This document shows, in pieces, positions 17,397 through 26,214 of a stretch of DNA of 64,000 nt. A program made the position numbers and the translations under genes. Positions within the stretch are counted from its first letter, which is position 1. Each line of letters begins with the position of its first letter. The notes beneath the pieces were generated by a model. The model saw nothing but the letters and a program-made list of their open reading frames with translations. It ran no database searches and was not told the DNA's origin. Origin of the DNA: Paenibacillus_G elgii_A (GTDB taxonomy: Bacteria > Bacillota > Bacilli > Paenibacillales > NBRC-103111); the NCBI GenBank assembly GCA_042219835.1, contig JBHJMN010000031.1:1-64000 (forward strand), in the 5' to 3' direction.

Positions 17397-19139
17397 TTAA
17401 TCCCCGCACACCGCATTCTCGATCTGGAACGCCGGCACTTCCTGATGTCGATAGCCTTCCAGCTCCTTGACGCGTTTATAAAATTTATGAAACCGTTCGT
17501 TCGGATGCCCGTCCGCCGCATAACGCGCTACAATGCGCTCGATCGTTTCGACCAGACGCTCCGGCTCGATTCCTTCGGCGACCGGCTGCGCCACATGGGC
17601 GTTGCGCCCGACCGTTTTGCCCCCGAGGAACAAATCGAATTTCTCTCTGCGGTACACGATTCCAATGTCTTCCTTCACCGCGCCATAGCAGGCCATGCCG
17701 CAGCCGTTGAAGCCGATTTTCAGCTCCTTGGGTACGCGCATGCCCCCCAGACGACGATGCAGCTCTTCGGCGTACGGAACTGAATCGGCCTTATCCATAT
17801 TACAAAAATCGCAAGCCTTGATCTGCGCGACATCGCCGACCGGAGCGAGCAGCAGTCCGGCAGCCCGAAGCCGTCCGGTTACGCTTTCCGGCTCCGACGT
17901 CGCAATGCGCACGAGCATCTGATGATGCGGCGTATACTCCATCGTCCCGTGCTCGCCGACGACTTCCGCAAGCAGCATAAGCTGCTGTGCTGTCAGCCTT
18001 TTCTCCGCAAGCCCCGGGCTTACGGCAAACTCCAGGATTTGCTCCTGCTTAAACAAGAGGCCGCTCCGCTCGCCTTGGGCCGACTCGGGAACGCCCCGGT
18101 GCGCATCGACAAGCCGCAGCGCTTCCAGCGCAAGGGCCAGCGGCGATTCGCCGCCCGTTCTCGCTCCGTAAACCGGTCCGCCCAACGGATCGAGCATCGA
18201 ATCAACGATGTATGGGACTTTCATGGACTCGCTCGACCTGTCTGAACGCGATTCGACTGCCAATGCTTTGTTTTCCTCGCCCATGCTCTTGGACGCTTCT
18301 TCCTGCTGCGCTTCCAGCGACCAAGGCTCCGCTTCCGTCCGCAGCCTTTCGTGGGGCCGGAGCGGCTGCACGTCGGCATCCAGCGTATATTTGCGCTGGT
18401 ATCCGCGCGGCGTGATTATCAGCCCGTCGTAGACGACCGTCGTCGAATTGCCGATGATGACCGTCGTCAGCATGCCGATATCGTGCTCGAGCATTTTGCC
18501 AAGCGTCGTCACGACCACGTCCTGGCGCTCGCGGTAGGCGCTCTTCACGATGCCGACCGGCGTATCCGGCGACCGGTACTGGAGCAGCACGCGCTGCGTC
18601 TCGACGATCTGCCGCGTGCGTCGGCCGCTGCGCGGATTGTACAGCGCAATGACGAAATCGGCGGAAGCCGCCGCTTCCACCCGGCGAATGATGATCTCCC
18701 ATGGCGTCAAATGGTCGCTCAAGCTGATCGTGCACGCGTCGTGCATGACCGGCGCGCCCAGCAGCGAAGCCGTCGAGTTGATCGCCGAAATGCCGGGAAT
18801 GACTTCCACTTCGACGCCTTGCTCGCGCCGCCACCCTTTTTCCATCAGCACTTCGTAAATGAGCCCGGCCATACCGTACACGCCTGCATCGCCACTCGAA
18901 ATGACCGCCACCCGTTTCCCCGCTTCGGCTTGACGTACCGCTTCCTGCGCCCGGCTGACCTCTTCTGTCATCCCGGTGCGGACGACCTGCTGCTCGTTCA
19001 AAAGCCCACGGATCAGATCCACATACGTGTTATAGCCGATCACGACGTCGCTTTCCTGGATCGCTTCCCTTGCCCGTTTCGTAATATGATCGAAGCTGCC
19101 CGGGCCGAACCCGATGACTGACAATTTTCCCTTCATCAT
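17397..19139 (-). CDS. cbiH: Ring-contracting C17-methyltransferase CbiH60 (CbiH fused to sulfite-reductase-like domain)
   Basis: A 580-residue fusion. Residues 1-245 are a CbiH/CobJ-type SAM methylase (VIGFGPGSFDHITKRA, ISSGDAGVYGMAGL, IPGISAINSTASLLGAPVMH), the step that methylates C17 and contracts the ring. A low-complexity linker (about 260-315) leads to a C-terminal nitrite/sulfite-reductase-like half with cysteines in KACDFCNMDKAD and GFNGCGMACYG, suited to a 4Fe-4S centre. The same architecture is known as CbiH60 in B. megaterium. It is the first gene of the operon, beneath the cobalamin riboswitch. Confidence 0.94.
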   Translation of the reverse strand: MMKGKLSVIGFGPGSFDHITKRAREAIQESDVVIGYNTYVDLIRGLLNEQQVVRTGMTEEVSRAQEAVRQAEAGKRVAVISSGDAGVYGMAGLIYEVLMEKGWRREQGVEVEVIPGISAINSTASLLGAPVMHDACTISLSDHLTPWEIIIRRVEAAASADFVIALYNPRSGRRTRQIVETQRVLLQYRSPDTPVGIVKSAYRERQDVVVTTLGKMLEHDIGMLTTVIIGNSTTVVYDGLIITPRGYQRKYTLDADVQPLRPHERLRTEAEPWSLEAQQEEASKSMGEENKALAVESRSDRSSESMKVPYIVDSMLDPLGGPVYGARTGGESPLALALEALRLVDAHRGVPESAQGERSGLLFKQEQILEFAVSPGLAEKRLTAQQLMLLAEVVGEHGTMEYTPHHQMLVRIATSEPESVTGRLRAAGLLLAPVGDVAQIKACDFCNMDKADSVPYAEELHRRLGGMRVPKELKIGFNGCGMACYGAVKEDIGIVYRREKFDLFLGGKTVGRNAHVAQPVAEGIEPERLVETIERIVARYAADGHPNERFHKFYKRVKELEGYRHQEVPAFQIENAVCGD

Positions 19140-19290
19140 TGCCGCCTCCTGTCAAGTATGCTTCTTTATAGAGTACCTGGCTTCCGATGCCTGTAACTGA
19201 CATACTCCTGCCGGTTGTCCATGCGATAAACGTATTCATTCATCTAACGTCTCATGCCAATTTCTTTTTCCAGAAACGGAGAGAGAAATT

Positions 19291-19321
19291 AAAAAAAGCA
19301 TCTCCCTTGTCGGAAGATGCT
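19291..19321 (-). terminator. Terminator serving the cobalamin riboswitch
   Basis: The stem 19298-19306 with 19312-19320 (5-nt loop, one G-U pair) is followed on the minus strand by U7. It lies between the riboswitch aptamer and cbiH60, the right place for a premature terminator. About 180 nt separate it from the aptamer; the alternative antiterminator pairing was not worked out. Confidence 0.8.
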
Positions 19322-19499
19322 TGAGCGAGCTTAGGTTGCTGAGACGAGTGCAGCCAGCATTGACTTATGCGACGAGCGCCGCTGTGACGCCAGATCGCCA
19401 GCCTTGCTGCCTGTCCTGTACCGCTCCCGTACACCTCCCTATCCGCGTAGGTTTTGTGGTGACTTCGTTGCTGGCCGTCGTCGAACATCACAGCCGCAA

Positions 19500-19684
19500 C
19501 AGAGCGGGCAGGTCTCCTGACTTGCGTCTCATTGCTTTTTCCGCAGCCTTCCCATTGACTTCACAACAGTGGCGTACGCGATACGGAAAAAACTCCTCGC
19601 TTACAGTGGCGGGACCGTGCCGGACTTTCACCGGCTTCCCTTTTAAGCCGATTCCGTCTTCAACGGTTATCGGCACCTGCTCTA
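19500..19684 (-). promoter_or_regulatory. Cobalamin riboswitch
   Basis: Read on the minus strand this shows GCCGGTGAAAGTCCGGCACG, then CCCGCCACTGT, and the B12 box AGTCAGGAGACCTGCC (19507-19523), the conserved core of AdoCbl-type riboswitches. High cobalamin should end transcription at 19291-19321. A TACAAT (19701-19696) just upstream could be the -10 of its promoter, but no good -35 is seen. Confidence 0.95.
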
Positions 19685-19786
19685 TATGATATGAAATTGT
19701 AGAAAACTTTTGCTAGGAAACAGTGTAATGATAGCATGTTTCTCCCGCACGTGTCTACCTTGCCGTTGTATGGGAGGAAGCGGCTT

Positions 19787-19996
19787 ATGACGTTAGATAG
19801 AAGTGATGTAAAAGCATGTCTGGATGAACTAGTGGAAGACTCAAGAGGAGCATGTGCGGCTGGATTCCCTGAACAGGGAAACGTTCAGTTAAGGCCGCTC
19901 GACGTTCACCGTTACAGTCCCGAAATATTGTCCACCGATGAGAACCAAGGTACCTCTAAGCCGCATATTTCCGGTTCGAGGTATATTATTCCATAA
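19787..19996 (+). CDS. Possible small ORF, function unknown
   Basis: An ATG with GGGAGGAAG upstream opens a 69-codon frame beginning MTLDRSDVKACLDELVEDSR. It lies alone between the riboswitch and the tail-locus terminator, upstream of nothing on its strand. The first half is plausibly protein-like and the rest is not distinctive. I do not recognise it; it may be spurious. Confidence 0.3.
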   Translation: MTLDRSDVKACLDELVEDSRGACAAGFPEQGNVQLRPLDVHRYSPEILSTDENQGTSKPHISGSRYIIP

Positions 19997-20002
19997 CAAA
20001 AT

Positions 20003-20033
20003 AAAAAATCCCTACCAGCCGAAGCCAGTAGGG
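20003..20033 (-). terminator. Terminator ending the tail/lysis operon
   Basis: A 10-bp stem with two G-U pairs (20010-20019 with 20024-20033) is capped by a UUCG tetraloop and followed on the minus strand by a U-rich tail. It lies 30 bp past the lysin stop. Confidence 0.9.
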
Positions 20034-20063
20034 AGGTTAGTCCTTTTTCGTTATAAATCTAAA

Positions 20064-20732
20064 TTATTGCAAAACCTGTCCAGACGCTTTCCGAAGCTCA
20101 TTCGCGAGCCAATGAATATAATCCGCCTGTTGTTGATGAGCGGAGGCTGTGCTCCTGTCTCCTTGTTGTTCCGCTTCGCAGCGTTTTGCATCTGACTCCT
20201 TCCAGGCCGGACTCATCCATGTAGCGATGATTGTATTGGCCACTCCCGCATCCAGCATCACTTCTGCCGCCTCCTTATCGTACTGTTCGAGCGAATAGCT
20301 CGCGATCAAATGTTTTAACTTTTTAGAGTAATCCGGATCGGTAGCATAACCGCAAACACGAAGCATCTCCGCCTGTTCCTGCGGCGACTTGGCGCTTCGT
20401 ACCCGGTCGTATCGACTCCATTGAAAAAGCAAATCCTGATCCCGGAAACAATCCTCGAGGCAGTCGTAGGCGCGCCAATGGGCTTTTACCCCGTCTACTC
20501 GGATGCCGTCATATACTTCCCATGTCTTGGTGCTTACCGATTTTCCTTTCCAAAACTTATTGGGCCGGCCGCTGCCAACTTTATAACCGACAAGATTGTT
20601 CCACTCATGGATCTTGCCGCCGGTTTCCAACAAAGCTTGTGCAATCCGAACCGAAGGGAAGATTGGAGAACCTTCCCTTTTCAGTTCCACAGTGACAGGC
20701 GCAACGATGGCGATAAATTGCTTCCGTGTCAA
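20064..20732 (-). CDS. Tail-locus lysin, N-acetylglucosaminidase-like (GH73)
   Basis: This 222-residue protein resembles FlgJ/GH73 glucosaminidases that cut the glycan strands of peptidoglycan: SVRIAQALLETGG (with the likely catalytic Glu), NNLVGYKVGSG, YDGIRVDGVKAHWRAYDCLEDCFRDQ and LRVCGYATDPDYSKKL. The last ~70 residues are a charged, Gln/Ala-rich extension of unknown role. It overlaps the holin gene by 4 bp (ATGA) and ends the operon, so its job is probably host lysis to release tail particles. No signal peptide is present, which fits holin-dependent export. Confidence 0.87.
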   Translation of the reverse strand: MTRKQFIAIVAPVTVELKREGSPIFPSVRIAQALLETGGKIHEWNNLVGYKVGSGRPNKFWKGKSVSTKTWEVYDGIRVDGVKAHWRAYDCLEDCFRDQDLLFQWSRYDRVRSAKSPQEQAEMLRVCGYATDPDYSKKLKHLIASYSLEQYDKEAAEVMLDAGVANTIIATWMSPAWKESDAKRCEAEQQGDRSTASAHQQQADYIHWLANELRKASGQVLQ

Positions 20733-21130
20733 TGACGTTCCTCCTTTCCTTTAATCGCTGAAATGACGTTGCTCAACGGCCCGAGAGGTACCCCAAGCTT
20801 ACCGCCATTTTCGACGATGCTTAGAAACTCAATAACGCTGTACGCGATAACGACGCCGTCGCCAATTACGCCATTTGAGTTTAAGACTGAAAGTTCGATC
20901 ATGTACACGCAGCCGACAAGAATGATGATGTAAGTTTTTCGGATAAGCCCAGCGATGCCTATCCTGCTGCTCAGATCCTTCCGGACGTACCCGGCCATGA
21001 GCCCGGTCGCATAGTCCAGCAGCATAAGCCCCAACAGGATCGTGAAGGCGAGCCCTAGGCCACCGACGACCCAAGAGAAAAAAGCGCCTACTGCTCCGAT
21101 GGCAGTTTTCAAAAACAATGGTTTGTCCAT
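20729..21130 (-). CDS. Phage holin (Phage_holin_4 / TcdE type)
   Basis: A 133-residue membrane protein with an amphipathic N-terminus, about three hydrophobic segments (WVVGGLGLAFTILLGLMLLD; YIIILVGCVYMIELS; DGVVIAYSVIEFLSIV) and the family-like DYATGLMAGYVRKDLSSRIG stretch. It ends in a charged tail, as holins do. The start at 21130 is chosen for GGAGAGGGGG upstream; the frame also stays open to 21241 without a good ribosome-binding site. The 200 bp before the fibre gene stop holds no convincing gene. Confidence 0.88.
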   Translation of the reverse strand: MDKPLFLKTAIGAVGAFFSWVVGGLGLAFTILLGLMLLDYATGLMAGYVRKDLSSRIGIAGLIRKTYIIILVGCVYMIELSVLNSNGVIGDGVVIAYSVIEFLSIVENGGKLGVPLGPLSNVISAIKGKEERH

Positions 21131-21331
21131 TTGAACCCCCTCTCCACCCAGCTTAGGCAAAACTGACCCCGATTTCTCGAAGCTTAAATAGTGTATATTC
21201 CCGCAGCAGTAAGATTTCGTATGGTCATTTGTCCAAGCCACATAGTCCTCACGACGCTAAAATTCGCGCTCAGTTTTCGCATTCCGGCGGACTGAATCAC
21301 TCTGCTGCGCGGTTACCGGCTAAGCAGGTGG

Positions 21332-23305
21332 TTATGCCTTAATCGTCTTTGTGCCCTGTGAAGTTTGTATCCTAGTCATAAAATTATTATGGTGTGCGTC
21401 CGTGCCTACAAGCTCGAAGCAGCCAATACCTGCGGGCGTAGAGATGCGTAAAGCCTTCGAGCCAGGCACGCCTGATTCTGGGTCGTATACCCGCAAAGAA
21501 AGCGGATAACGTCCTGTTTGGTATCTTATTTCCCAAATTCGCTTTTTTGTGACGAACTCTCTCCAAGTGTACGCACTCTCGTTTCCGGCCATGTCGTAAT
21601 GCGTGACCGTGTACCGATACCGTACACCGGGCTTGAGATTAGGAACAAACTTTTCGATCACATTAATATCAGTCGAAATGTCCGTCCCGTTGAATAGATT
21701 CGGCGTCCCTCCTACCCATGCCGTGCCGGTCCACTCCCCGAGATAGAGAAGAGTCCGATTATACCCGGATGATGGCGTCGGGTCCGAGAATTGCAGCCAA
21801 GTGAAGGTTGCCGTCGTCTCGCCATAGGTCACTGAAACGTTTGGATCGTTCGCTCGCTGGCTGTCAACGAAAAATCTGACTTCACGCGGTCCCGATTGAT
21901 TCCCTGCCCTGTCTCGTAAATAGAAGTGGACGAGGTATTCGCCGTCCCCCGCATAAACCGGGGCGTCGAAATAAAAATCTCCCCCGGACTGCCCAGCAGC
22001 ATGTGGCCCATTCCAGTTCATTCCCGCTTTGACATAGTGAGCCTCGACCGCTGCAATGCCACTGACAGCGTCAGCAGCTCCGTATATCCATACGCGCCGC
22101 GTTCCTCCGGTCTGGTTCGAATAGCTGTATCCTTGGACGCTGGCGACGGTCGGAGGGATCCGGTCAACGTACGTGTCGATGACTCTGATATTCGCGCTAT
22201 TTCCGGCGTTGTCCCATGCGTAAACATGGCAATTGTACTTTCCTTCGGCATTTCCATGATTCGCTATAGGAACGTCGTAATACCATGTGCCGCCGCCCGC
22301 ATTCACTCCGTCGTACCATCGAATATCGTCCTGACCGTTGGCCTCAGTCCATGTCGCGAACTGCACTTTTTGGACGCCAGACCAATTATCCGTGACGCCT
22401 GTAACCTCTACACGGAAAGTCCCGTTTGGCGCTATGTTCACATAGCGCGGGCTTGGTGTTCCGCCGGTACATGTTGGCGGCGTGTTTTCTATTCCAAATT
22501 GTGGTACCCATGACCAAGAGCTCACAGCATCGTATTGGTCCCACGTACGAATTCGATAGTAATACTGATTGTCGCCAAGGCCGTAAAAAGTCCATTGGTT
22601 TGTAGCTGTCGTGTTTTTTCCTGAATCGATGGCGATATTGGTAAATGCTCCGCCGTCGCCAGCGCTGACTTGAATTTGCCAAGCGGTTTGATAATCGGCG
22701 CGGTCTGGATCGGAAAATGTCCAGTTGAAAACTGGGTTTCGGTTATTCGTGATGCTCCCATGTCCCGGCGTATTTAGACCGGGAGGATTTGGCGGCGTAT
22801 TTGTATAATCAATTTTTAGCACGGGACGATATGATTCGTTTGGGTACACCCGGCCGCATATATAACGGTTTGACCCACCTTGCAGCGTGGAAACCCGGAC
22901 ACCGTAATTTGGATATGATCCATTTACCCATGTCTGTACCAAGTCTCGGAGATTGTACTCTCGCACTGCCCCGGGAGCCAGGTCCCAAGAATTCGAAGCA
23001 AGAATTAAATCGGTTCCCGGTGGACTCGCGTTACTAACTGTGTTTGGGTCCCAAGGACTTGAAATTCTATCCAAATTAATTGTTTGCCATGCATCACCTG
23101 AACCCGGAAGCTCCGGGGTTTGCGTCAAATACAATGTGGCCGAGTGAATGTATGCCCCACTTGGAATGAAATCAACATTAAAACGAAGATATAGAAAACC
23201 GCCCGCATGGATTCCGAACATTTTTATGTTCAGATACCTACCATCCGGACCGGCTGTCAATGCCTCATCGACTGGGGTAATACTTGCGAGTCTTCCCAAT
23301 TTCAC
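21332..23305 (-). CDS. Tail fibre / surface-binding protein with DNRLRE-like and Ig/FnIII-like domains
   Basis: A 657-residue protein at the fibre position of the tail locus. Residues 1-165 look like a DNRLRE-type beta domain (LYLRFNVDFIPSGAYIHSAT, YNLRDLVQTWVNGSYPNYGV). After that come several beta-rich Ig/FnIII or GBS-Bsp-like modules (PPNPPGLNTPGHGSITNNRN, HVYAWDNAGNSANIR, HFYLRDRAGNQSGP, RYTVTHYDMAGNESAYTW), with a distinct ~60-residue C-terminus. Standard PBSX fibre genes look different, so this protein probably sets target specificity. No signal peptide is visible. Function is inferred from position and domain style. Confidence 0.7.
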   Translation of the reverse strand: MKLGRLASITPVDEALTAGPDGRYLNIKMFGIHAGGFLYLRFNVDFIPSGAYIHSATLYLTQTPELPGSGDAWQTINLDRISSPWDPNTVSNASPPGTDLILASNSWDLAPGAVREYNLRDLVQTWVNGSYPNYGVRVSTLQGGSNRYICGRVYPNESYRPVLKIDYTNTPPNPPGLNTPGHGSITNNRNPVFNWTFSDPDRADYQTAWQIQVSAGDGGAFTNIAIDSGKNTTATNQWTFYGLGDNQYYYRIRTWDQYDAVSSWSWVPQFGIENTPPTCTGGTPSPRYVNIAPNGTFRVEVTGVTDNWSGVQKVQFATWTEANGQDDIRWYDGVNAGGGTWYYDVPIANHGNAEGKYNCHVYAWDNAGNSANIRVIDTYVDRIPPTVASVQGYSYSNQTGGTRRVWIYGAADAVSGIAAVEAHYVKAGMNWNGPHAAGQSGGDFYFDAPVYAGDGEYLVHFYLRDRAGNQSGPREVRFFVDSQRANDPNVSVTYGETTATFTWLQFSDPTPSSGYNRTLLYLGEWTGTAWVGGTPNLFNGTDISTDINVIEKFVPNLKPGVRYRYTVTHYDMAGNESAYTWREFVTKKRIWEIRYQTGRYPLSLRVYDPESGVPGSKALRISTPAGIGCFELVGTDAHHNNFMTRIQTSQGTKTIKA

Positions 23306-23311
23306 CGCCCC

Positions 23312-23572
23312 CTACAAGTCACTTCGAAGCCAAATACGTCCAATCTCCGGTGAAATCGGATCGGATGTTCGGACCTCGATCACAAATGGCTTGGTATGGT
23401 CTGTTCGAATTCCTTCCATCGCCCGGTTGACTTCCTCGTTTTCTTGGGCCATGGTATCCTTAACGCCTTGGATCTCCGTATGTGCATCCACAACTCCCTT
23501 TTCGATTCTGTTCATATCGGCTTCTGTAACGATATCGTCATATTTCCAATCTGTTTTTCCCGTATATGCCAT
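23312..23572 (-). CDS. Small tail-fibre-associated protein
   Basis: An 86-residue protein starting MAYTGKTDWKYDDIVTEADM, a pattern common to short phage proteins just before or after fibre genes in Gram-positive tails. A mid-segment heptad-like helix (NRIEKGVVDAHTEIQGVKDT) is followed by a short beta-type C-terminus. It sits 6 bp upstream of the fibre gene in the operon. Probably structural; exact role unknown. Confidence 0.7.
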   Translation of the reverse strand: MAYTGKTDWKYDDIVTEADMNRIEKGVVDAHTEIQGVKDTMAQENEEVNRAMEGIRTDHTKPFVIEVRTSDPISPEIGRIWLRSDL

Positions 23573-23578
23573 GTTTTT

Positions 23579-23860
23579 TTAAACCTCCTTCACTGTTACC
23601 GTGTGCTTAATCACCGTATCGCTCGTAATCGGCACATACGCCTCGTTAGAGCTTACGACTTGCCCTTTGCTGCTTTTCAGCTCGATCAACTTTACTTCGG
23701 CCACCGATCCGGCGGGAATCATATACTCCAGCTCCACGGTGCCCGCATCCACTTTTTTCATCCGGAACGTATTAATCTCGTAACTCCCGTTCAGTACCAC
23801 TTTCTCGATTTGCGTATTCGTAAATTGAGCCAGCTCGCTTATAAACGTCGTAGGAATCAT
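23579..23860 (-). CDS. Small tail protein, unknown role
   Basis: A 93-residue protein between the XkdU-like gene (overlapping by 4 bp) and the small fibre-associated gene. The ATG at 23860 is chosen for AAGGAGG eight bases upstream; a longer frame to 23956 would lie inside the preceding gene. Predominantly beta-type sequence (VELEYMIPAGSVAEVKLIEL). It fills the XkdV/W position of PBSX-like loci but I cannot assign it to a family. Confidence 0.65.
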   Translation of the reverse strand: MIPTTFISELAQFTNTQIEKVVLNGSYEINTFRMKKVDAGTVELEYMIPAGSVAEVKLIELKSSKGQVVSSNEAYVPITSDTVIKHTVTVKEV

Positions 23861-24441
23861 TTCACCTGTACCTCCTTGCCACGATTGGCGAATGGGGTGC
23901 TGCCCAGCTTCCACGTCGTGGAGAGCCGGGTCATCCGGGTAAGCGGCGTTTTCCAAATATGCTCCTCCAACCCGACGCGGTCGGCCAGAGAAGTCGCCTG
24001 ATTGTACACAAGGTTCGCCGGTTTGACGATTTGGACCGTATGCTCGATCTCCTTGAAGTACGCCGCATCGGGCACACCCATCGTAATTTTTAAAACAAAA
24101 TTTTGCCCGTCCACTTCCACCTTTGCCACGCCCGGCCCGATGAGGGAATCCAAGCGGCTTTGCAGGTAGCGGACGGTGAACGGCGGGCGTGTGGAATAAC
24201 GGTTAATCAGCCGGTTGCGCCGGAACTCCAGCGTCTCTGCCACGGAGTCCGCGCGAATGCCGACCATGTCCTCCCGACGCTTGATCACCCATTCCTGCGC
24301 CGTCGTGACGAACTGGTTGTCCAAAAACTGCTGGACCGCTTGCGCTATTGCTTCGATTTCTTCGTCCTCGGTCCGGGTCAGCTCCTTCATTTCCTTGATC
24401 TCGTGAAAATGCTCCGGCAAATAGCCTATCAGCTTAGACAT
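23857..24441 (-). CDS. xkdU: XkdU/YmfQ-like baseplate-proximal tail protein
   Basis: A 194-residue protein directly after the baseplate J-like gene, as xkdU in PBSX. The N-terminal LIGYLPEHFHEIKEMKEL and the AVQQFLDNQFVTTAQEWVIK helix fit the YmfQ/DUF2313 family of tail-tip proteins linking baseplate wedge to fibres. Overlaps both neighbours by a few bases. Confidence 0.85.
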   Translation of the reverse strand: MSKLIGYLPEHFHEIKEMKELTRTEDEEIEAIAQAVQQFLDNQFVTTAQEWVIKRREDMVGIRADSVAETLEFRRNRLINRYSTRPPFTVRYLQSRLDSLIGPGVAKVEVDGQNFVLKITMGVPDAAYFKEIEHTVQIVKPANLVYNQATSLADRVGLEEHIWKTPLTRMTRLSTTWKLGSTPFANRGKEVQVK

Positions 24442-25513
24442 GCAGCTTCACCGTCCCCATCTGCGGGATTTTCTCCGTGGACAAAGTCATGTTCGCCGTC
24501 TGATCATTCAAGCGAGTCCCCTTCACATCGTTAACCCCGGATACGGTCAAAATACGCGCATCGATCTGGCTAATCCGGACGGTCAGCTGCGATTCTTCCG
24601 CCCAGGTTTGGCGCAGCCCAAGCAAATATGCAGAAATCGCTGCCTCAATCTCTCCTTGCACCTGCCCGACGGACACACCGGCTGCGAGCGTAATCGTCGT
24701 CTCCACGTCGAGCTTCACGCTTTGTACGCCGTCAATCGTGACGATGTGGCCCATCGGAGCCAGCCCCCAGCCTTTGCCCTTGTTCACCGTAGGGTCTATA
24801 GCCGTCTGCACTTCTTCGATCAAAGCGGCGGACGGCGGATTAAAGTCGCTGCCTAGCAAGGTACATTTGACCGTTCCACCTCCCTTCCATGCCGGGAAGA
24901 TTTTGACCCCGCGGACGCCGGGAATATTGCCGATCTTTTGCTTGTAATCCGCCACGTTGCCCCCGAACGGCTTCTCCTTCTGCCCTTGGAAAAACCGCTT
25001 CCGCAGCGCTTCGTCCGTCTCCTCGTCCTCTCCCGGAACAAGCACGTCGGCCAGCTCCGCGCGGACAAGTCCGGCGATATAATCGATGGGCAGCAGCGCG
25101 CCGAAATAATGGTTCCCGGTAGCGCCAGCCGTTTCGCATTCCAGCTCGAACACGCCAGCCGCAACCCGGCGAACGACCGCATACCGGAGATCCCCGGCGC
25201 CGAACCGGCTGCCGACAGGCACATCCGTCGGGGCGTCGGCATTCCCGTAAAATAGCCCCTTGCGTCGCGCTTTGCTGGCCTTTTCACGTTCAACCCCGAA
25301 CTCAGCTGTCCGCCGTTCCAAAAATTCGTCGCTCGACGTATCCGCAAGCGAAAGGTCCAGATTCGTATCCAGCTGAAAATACATCTCCGTCAGCTCCAAA
25401 GCGGCCGGCGCAAGGGCATCATAGATGATGCTGCCTTCCCGCTTATCCACGTCTGCCGGTACGCGGGAAAGCATCCGGTTCAAAATCGTTTGGAACGTCT
25501 GATGTTCATACAC
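24434..25513 (-). CDS. xkdT: Baseplate J-like wedge protein
   Basis: A 359-residue member of the baseplate J (gp47 / XkdT) family that builds the wedge of contractile tails. Typical features: MYEHQTFQTILNRMLSRVP at the N-terminus, GSIIYDALAPAALELTEMY, and the central GATGNHYFGALLPIDYIAGL. It overlaps the XkdS-like gene by 8 bp and the XkdU-like gene by 8 bp. Confidence 0.93.
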   Translation of the reverse strand: MYEHQTFQTILNRMLSRVPADVDKREGSIIYDALAPAALELTEMYFQLDTNLDLSLADTSSDEFLERRTAEFGVEREKASKARRKGLFYGNADAPTDVPVGSRFGAGDLRYAVVRRVAAGVFELECETAGATGNHYFGALLPIDYIAGLVRAELADVLVPGEDEETDEALRKRFFQGQKEKPFGGNVADYKQKIGNIPGVRGVKIFPAWKGGGTVKCTLLGSDFNPPSAALIEEVQTAIDPTVNKGKGWGLAPMGHIVTIDGVQSVKLDVETTITLAAGVSVGQVQGEIEAAISAYLLGLRQTWAEESQLTVRISQIDARILTVSGVNDVKGTRLNDQTANMTLSTEKIPQMGTVKLHV

Positions 25514-25916
25514 CCGCTCCCACTCCTTTCGTCATCTCAAAACTGCCATATTGCCATACGACGGTGAACGAAGCCGAAGCCTCGTCCCCCATAACCGTGA
25601 TCCGCATGTCCTGCACATCCCGAATCCGGTCGTCCTGCATAAGCGCCGCCCGGATGCGCCGATAAAGCTCCGCCTGCACGAAAGCGGGCTCCCGTCCAAG
25701 CAATCCGGAGAACTCGCGGCCATAGTTGTCACTATAAATCAGATGCTCATAACGCTCTGTCTCCAAAATGAGCTGCGCAGCCTGCTTGACCGCATCCAGC
25801 CCGTCGGTCATACCGACGATCCGGTTCATCGCGTTATCCAACCGGTAAGTCCGGCTGGGAAGCCGCGTCATTTCCACGTTCCGGTTGTTTCCCAGCACAC
25901 CGCCTTGCGGAATCAT
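25506..25916 (-). CDS. xkdS: XkdS-like baseplate protein (DUF2634, gp25-like role)
   Basis: A 136-residue protein with RTYRLDNAMNRIVGMTDGLD, QLILETERYEHLIYSDNYG and GVLGNNRN elements typical of DUF2634 proteins next to XkdT. These resemble gp25-type wedge components. It overlaps both neighbours by a few bases. Confidence 0.9.
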   Translation of the reverse strand: MIPQGGVLGNNRNVEMTRLPSRTYRLDNAMNRIVGMTDGLDAVKQAAQLILETERYEHLIYSDNYGREFSGLLGREPAFVQAELYRRIRAALMQDDRIRDVQDMRITVMGDEASASFTVVWQYGSFEMTKGVGAGV

Positions 25917-26212
25917 GCTGTCACCACCCGATCTACAATGACATACTGCTCTCCGCCCTGCATGCGAAGCAAAATGACGCGGTTACCTGACTTCAAGCCT
26001 TCCCGGATCACGATCTCCTGTCCTTCAACCGTCACCCGGTAGTCCGTCAGCTGCTCTGGAACAATTAAAAAATCCTCCGTCAGCGTGAAACGCGGGTCAA
26101 CGTTCACCTTCAGAGGACTTTCGCTAATTACCGTCCCGTACAATACGGAAACGGGGTTGCCCGCCTCAACAGCATCGAGACCGGCTTGCTTGATTAGATT
26201 TAAGAGTCCCAT
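25913..26212 (-). CDS. xkdR: XkdR-like tail protein (DUF2577)
   Basis: A 99-residue protein whose ending (RVILLRMQGGEQYVIVDRVV) and VLYGTVISESPLKVNVDPRF segment match small DUF2577 tail proteins found between the hub (XkdQ) and XkdS. It is probably part of the central spike/hub region. Gap of 2 bp to xkdQ. Confidence 0.88.
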   Translation of the reverse strand: MGLLNLIKQAGLDAVEAGNPVSVLYGTVISESPLKVNVDPRFTLTEDFLIVPEQLTDYRVTVEGQEIVIREGLKSGNRVILLRMQGGEQYVIVDRVVTA

Positions 26213-26214
26213 TC

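Noticed and set aside
21130..21241. An N-terminal extension of the holin to 21241
   Set aside because: The extra 37 residues are not hydrophobic or holin-like, and the strong ribosome-binding site is just before the inner ATG at 21130.
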